Shown: piece after piece, positions 60,887 through 64,000 of the stretch | Layout: each line of letters begins with the position of its first letter | How positions within the stretch are numbered: the first letter of the stretch is position 1 | DNA from: an uncultured Parabacteroides sp. | Lineage (GTDB): Bacteria; Bacteroidota; Bacteroidia; Bacteroidales; Tannerellaceae | Assembly: GCA_910577325.1 (NCBI GenBank) | Contig: CAJTMR010000010.1 | Span: forward strand, 44,648 to 108,647 | Length of the DNA stretch: 64,000 bases | Direction of reading: 5' to 3' | Translations under genes and position numbers: made by a program | The notes under the pieces: generated by a model | Databases searched by the model: none | Seen by the model: only the letters and a program-made list of their open reading frames with translations | What the model was told of the DNA's origin: nothing

Positions 60887-62371
60887 TTATTCAAAAGCCC
60901 CCATGCGGAGCGCATTCACCTCACGTTCGTTCAGATAACGCCACTTTCCACGTCCCAGGTTCTTTTTAGTAAGACCGGCAAAATATACGCGATCCAATTT
61001 AACCACATGATACCCCAGCGATTCGAAAATACGACGAACGATACGGTTGCGTCCCGAGTGAATTTCGATACCGACCTGGCTCTTGTCTTCTTCGCTTGCA
61101 TAACTGATGGCATCAGCATGGATTTCTCCGTCTTCCAGCTCCAGTCCGTTAGCGATCTTTTCCATATCTTCAATAGACACGTTCTTATCCAACCACACAT
61201 GGTAGATCTTTTTCTTTTTGAAAGAAGGGTGTGTCAACTTGGAAGCCAGGTCACCGTCATTAGTCAGCAGCAGCACACCTGTCGTATTACGGTCCAAACG
61301 GCCCACCGGATAAATACGTTCTTGACAAGCGTTCTTCACCAAATCCATGACAGTCAAACGTTCCTGAGGATCATCAGAAGTTGTCACACAGTTCTTCGGC
61401 TTATTCAGGACGATATACACTTTACTTTCGATCTGAACCGGCTGATCTTTGAACAACACCTTGTCCTGACGGGTAATCTTCGTTCCCAATTCAGTCACAA
61501 CCTGGTCATTTACCTGAACAACACCGGCCTGGATAAACTCATCAGCCTCACGACGCGAACAAACCCCTGCATTAGACAAGAACTTATTCAAACGGATCGG
61601 TTCGTTCGGGTCAGCCAGCACTTCCTTATACTTCAATTGCTTCTGGAAATTATACTTGGCATTCGGATTGTAATCACCGGTACGGTGGTTATTATTCGGA
61701 CGTCTGTTGTTGTTATTATTATAGCCACCACGTCCACCGTTTCCATAACGGTTGTTGTTATTACCGTATGAAGGTCTGCCACCACGATTATCACGGGCAT
61801 CGTAAGACGAACTTACACGGGTATCACCTACACGCGGTCTTCTTTTCTTTACACCATCACCCGAAATGCCATTGTCGGACGGAGTGGCAGAATAAGCCTT
61901 TCCCCTGTCTTCATAGTTAGGACGAGACAGACGATTGTACGGACGATCGTTACCATAAGAACGGTCACCACCGTAAGAAGGGCGATCGTTACTTCCATAA
62001 GAAGGACGGTCATTGTTGCCATAAGAGCGATTGATACCATAAGAAGGCCTGCTGTTATAACCACCTTCACGATTAGAGTTGCCATAGTTACGGCTTACAC
62101 CATTATCGCGGTTGTACGGTCTATTGTAACCACCATCACGGTTATCATACGCACGCGGGCGATTCGGTCTGTCCCCATAAGAATTATAACCTCCACGGTC
62201 ATCCCGGTTAGGACGGTTATATGGTCTCCGTTCATAGTTGTTTCCTTCAGGTCTGTTATAACCTTGACTGTAAGGTCTTCTTTCAGAATCCTGATCTGTG
62301 TTTTCCCGTCTGATACTTGGTATCACCTTTCTTGGACGCGGTTGAGATTCATCTCTTTCTTCTGTGCTCAT
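60887..62371 (-). CDS. RsuA/RluB-type pseudouridine synthase with long disordered N-terminus
   Basis: A 494-aa RNA-modifying enzyme. The first 250 residues are low complexity, dominated by Asn, Arg, Gly, Tyr, Ser and Asp with repeats such as RPSYG and NRPYNR. Then an S4 RNA-binding domain (about 258-305: IRLNKFLSNAGVCSRREADEF) and the catalytic domain with Asp360 in PVGRLDRNTTG and a final RRIFESLGYHVVKLDRV. The C-terminal 240 residues are a normal RluB/RsuA-type enzyme; the target is probably 23S or 16S rRNA. The extension may aid RNA binding or condensate formation, which is inference. Confidence 0.92.
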   Translation of the reverse strand: MSTEERDESQPRPRKVIPSIRRENTDQDSERRPYSQGYNRPEGNNYERRPYNRPNRDDRGGYNSYGDRPNRPRAYDNRDGGYNRPYNRDNGVSRNYGNSNREGGYNSRPSYGINRSYGNNDRPSYGSNDRPSYGGDRSYGNDRPYNRLSRPNYEDRGKAYSATPSDNGISGDGVKKRRPRVGDTRVSSSYDARDNRGGRPSYGNNNNRYGNGGRGGYNNNNNRRPNNNHRTGDYNPNAKYNFQKQLKYKEVLADPNEPIRLNKFLSNAGVCSRREADEFIQAGVVQVNDQVVTELGTKITRQDKVLFKDQPVQIESKVYIVLNKPKNCVTTSDDPQERLTVMDLVKNACQERIYPVGRLDRNTTGVLLLTNDGDLASKLTHPSFKKKKIYHVWLDKNVSIEDMEKIANGLELEDGEIHADAISYASEEDKSQVGIEIHSGRNRIVRRIFESLGYHVVKLDRVYFAGLTKKNLGRGKWRYLNEREVNALRMGAFE

Positions 62372-62432
62372 TTGATGTAAATTAAATGATAATTAACTAC
62401 TTGGTAACCTCACGGCTACCTCTTTTTTCTCA

Positions 62433-63782
62433 CTAAATACCTGTATAATTATGCGGCGTTATCGCCTTTAATTCAGCTTTGACAACATCACTAACCTCCA
62501 ACGTATCGATAAAATCACTAATCGACTCGGCAGTAATTCCTTCATTTGTACGGGTCAAGGCTTTCAACGCCTCATAAGGTTTAGGATATCCTTCACGACG
62601 AAGAACAGTCTGAATACCTTCGGCTACAACAGCCCAACAGTTATCCAAATCCCGATACAACGCTTTTTCGTTTAATAACAACTTGCCCAGCCCTTTTGTT
62701 AAACTCTTGAATGCAATTTCGATATGAGCCATCGGTACACCAACGTTACGAAGGACTGTAGAGTCTGTCAGGTCACGCTGCAAACGTGAAACCGGCAGCT
62801 TGCCAGCCAAATGTACCAGAATAGCATTTGCCATTCCCAAATTACCTTCCGCATTTTCGAAATCAATCGGATTTACCTTGTGTGGCATAGCAGAAGAACC
62901 AACCTCGCCGGCTTTGATCTTCTGTTTAAAATACTCCATGGAAACATACTGCCAAAAATCACGGCACAAATCAATCAAAATCGTATCAATACGTTTCATC
63001 CCGTCAAAAATAGCAGCCATATAATCATAGTTGGAAATCTGTGTTGTCCATTCCTCACGGCTCAGCCCCAACACCTCATTCACAAACTTATTCCCGAAAA
63101 CTTTCCAATCATAATCCGGATAAGCCACATGATGCGCGTTAAAATTACCTGTTGCTCCACCAAATTTAGCAGAAACAGGAGTTGCTTTCAACAACTTCAC
63201 TTGCTGTTCCAAACGGTAAACAAACACCATCACTTCTTTTCCCAAACGAGTAGGAGAAGCCGGCTGTCCATGTGTTTTAGCCAACATCGGAACATCCTTC
63301 CAATCTTCGGCATATTTCTTCAGCAAATCGATCACTTCCTGCAAACCGGGAAAATACACATCATCCAGTGCCTCCTTGATAGACAATGGAACAGATGTAT
63401 TGTTAATATCCTGGGAAGTCAATCCAAAATGAATAAACTCTTTGTACTCCTGTAAAGAAAGCAAATCAAACTTTTCCTTTATAAAATATTCGACTGCCTT
63501 TACATCATGATTAGTCACACTCTCGATTTCTTTAATACGACTGGCGTCTTCAACCGAAAACTCACGGTAAATTTTCCGCAAAGCCTCTTTATTCTCCACA
63601 GTCGCCAACGGACGAAGCTGCGGTAAGAATTCGGACAGAGTAATAAAGTACTCGATCTCAACCTGCACTCTGTATTTAATGAGCGCATACTCTGAAAAGT
63701 AAGCCGCCAAATTCTCGGCTTTATTTCTATATCGCCCGTCTACAGGCGAAATTGCTGTCAGTGTAGAAAATATCATATACAT
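62433..63782 (-). CDS. purB: Adenylosuccinate lyase
   Basis: A 449-aa fumarase-superfamily enzyme that acts twice in purine synthesis, releasing fumarate from SAICAR and adenylosuccinate. LTAISPVDGRYRNK at the start, FIHFGLTSQDINNT, KTHGQPASPTRLGKE and the signature loop GSSAMPHKVNPIDFENAEGN. ATG 63776 is an alternative start two codons in. The predicted promoter leaves a leader of only about 10 nt. Same direction as the two genes downstream of it. Confidence 0.96.
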   Translation of the reverse strand: MYMIFSTLTAISPVDGRYRNKAENLAAYFSEYALIKYRVQVEIEYFITLSEFLPQLRPLATVENKEALRKIYREFSVEDASRIKEIESVTNHDVKAVEYFIKEKFDLLSLQEYKEFIHFGLTSQDINNTSVPLSIKEALDDVYFPGLQEVIDLLKKYAEDWKDVPMLAKTHGQPASPTRLGKEVMVFVYRLEQQVKLLKATPVSAKFGGATGNFNAHHVAYPDYDWKVFGNKFVNEVLGLSREEWTTQISNYDYMAAIFDGMKRIDTILIDLCRDFWQYVSMEYFKQKIKAGEVGSSAMPHKVNPIDFENAEGNLGMANAILVHLAGKLPVSRLQRDLTDSTVLRNVGVPMAHIEIAFKSLTKGLGKLLLNEKALYRDLDNCWAVVAEGIQTVLRREGYPKPYEALKALTRTNEGITAESISDFIDTLEVSDVVKAELKAITPHNYTGI

Positions 63783-63798
63783 TATTAATATAGAGTCG

Positions 63799-63806
63799 CA
63801 AAGTTA
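63799..63806 (-). promoter_or_regulatory. -7 promoter element for purB
   Basis: Minus-strand TAACTTTG, exact TAnnTTTG, 16 nt before ATG 63782. Confidence 0.5.
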
Positions 63807-63866
63807 CTACAAATCTTAATACATATAGGCAGAGTTGAAGTTTTTTTCTATTTTTTCTCAAAAATA

Positions 63867-63897
63867 TTTGGAGGTAAAAAAAAAAGCCGTATCTTTG
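63867..63897 (+). promoter_or_regulatory. Promoter of the tRNA-Val gene
   Basis: TTTG (63867-63870), 19 nt, TATCTTTG (63890-63897): both elements of the Bacteroidetes consensus at the right distance, about 50 nt before the tRNA. Confidence 0.7.
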
Positions 63898-63948
63898 CAG
63901 CGCTTTAGAGAGATAGAGCAATAGAAAACTTAATGAATATCAAAGAAA

Positions 63949-64000
63949 GGGCGTTTAGCTCAGCTGGTTCAGAGCATCTGCCTTACAAGCAGAGGGTCGG
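63949..64000 (+). tRNA. tRNA-Val (anticodon TAC), 3' part outside the window
   Basis: Starts GGGCGTT, D arm TAGCTCAGCTGGTTCAGAGC, anticodon arm CTGCC-TTACAAG-CAG with anticodon TAC. The sequence ends in the variable region; the T arm and the acceptor 3' strand are beyond the window. Confidence 0.92.

Noticed and set aside
60701..61771. 356-aa plus-strand ORF
   Set aside because: Antisense to asnS and to the repeat-rich pseudouridine synthase gene; its Val/Ile-rich end is the reverse of the Asn/Gly repeats.

Overview
The window reads as a chromosomal segment of a gut-type Bacteroidales bacterium, most likely Parabacteroides or a close Tannerellaceae relative. The evidence is a SusC/SusD locus with FecR and ECF sigma regulators, GH97 enzymes, lipoproteins with short Bacteroidales-style signal peptides, a PorQ-type gene, the ExbB/ExbD/ExbD arrangement, and the Bacteroidetes promoter element TAnnTTTG placed 15-65 nt before many start codons. 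I see no transposase, integrase, phage gene or CRISPR array. The genus call is an inference; the order-level call is well supported.

Layout. 1-1470 (+): the 3' part of an ECF sigma gene followed by an AraC-type regulator. 1530-12623 (-): a compact polysaccharide utilisation locus transcribed right to left: ECF sigma, FecR anti-sigma, a GH97 enzyme, an STN-containing SusC, SusD and a second GH97. The 385 bp gap in front of susC holds a strong terminator and a likely antisense small RNA of about 80 nt. 12742-18578 (-): a tripartite efflux operon (ABC ATPase, two MacB/FtsX-type permeases, adaptor, TolC). 18908-22091 (+): purT, a ROK glucokinase and a zinc-ribbon Nudix hydrolase, with decayed coding fragments between the first two. 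22172-29891 (+): a 999-aa TPR protein with a partner outer-membrane barrel, a MATE exporter and metY. 29961-32117 (-): an EF-G paralogue whose GTPase motifs are degenerate, divergent from hemW. 33635-34373 (+): a zeta-toxin-like P-loop protein overlapping a 56-aa ORF, followed by a 600 bp non-coding island ending in a dispersed palindrome. 34975-36111 (-): a galactose mutarotase lipoprotein.

36249-48724 (+) carries thyA, folA, a 1,888-aa alpha-2-macroglobulin-like protein, two DUF1573 proteins, meaB and a metallophosphoesterase/beta-propeller fusion. 48801-52735 (-) carries pfkA, ispH, cmk and porQ. 52958-58101 (+) carries tonB, a polyprenyl synthase, a TatD nuclease, tRNA-Ser and an exbB/exbD cluster. 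The right end has a GNAT gene, an Lrp/AsnC regulator, asnS, a pseudouridine synthase with a long disordered Asn/Arg/Gly/Tyr-rich N-terminus, purB, and a tRNA-Val cut by the window edge.

How parts work together. TonB and the Exb proteins probably energise SusC; the STN domain of SusC, FecR and the ECF sigma form a trans-envelope signalling chain for the same locus; GH97 enzymes cut the imported sugar, and the mutarotase, glucokinase and phosphofructokinase could process products. ThyA and FolA form the folate/dTMP cycle.

The most unexplained pattern is a set of six short gaps between codirectional genes that contain arrays of 7-bp repeats, several arranged as array, spacer, inverted array, and all ending 0-13 nt before the next start codon. 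The susC antisense RNA candidate, the GTPase-degenerate EF-G and the zeta-like pair are the other items most worth checking.
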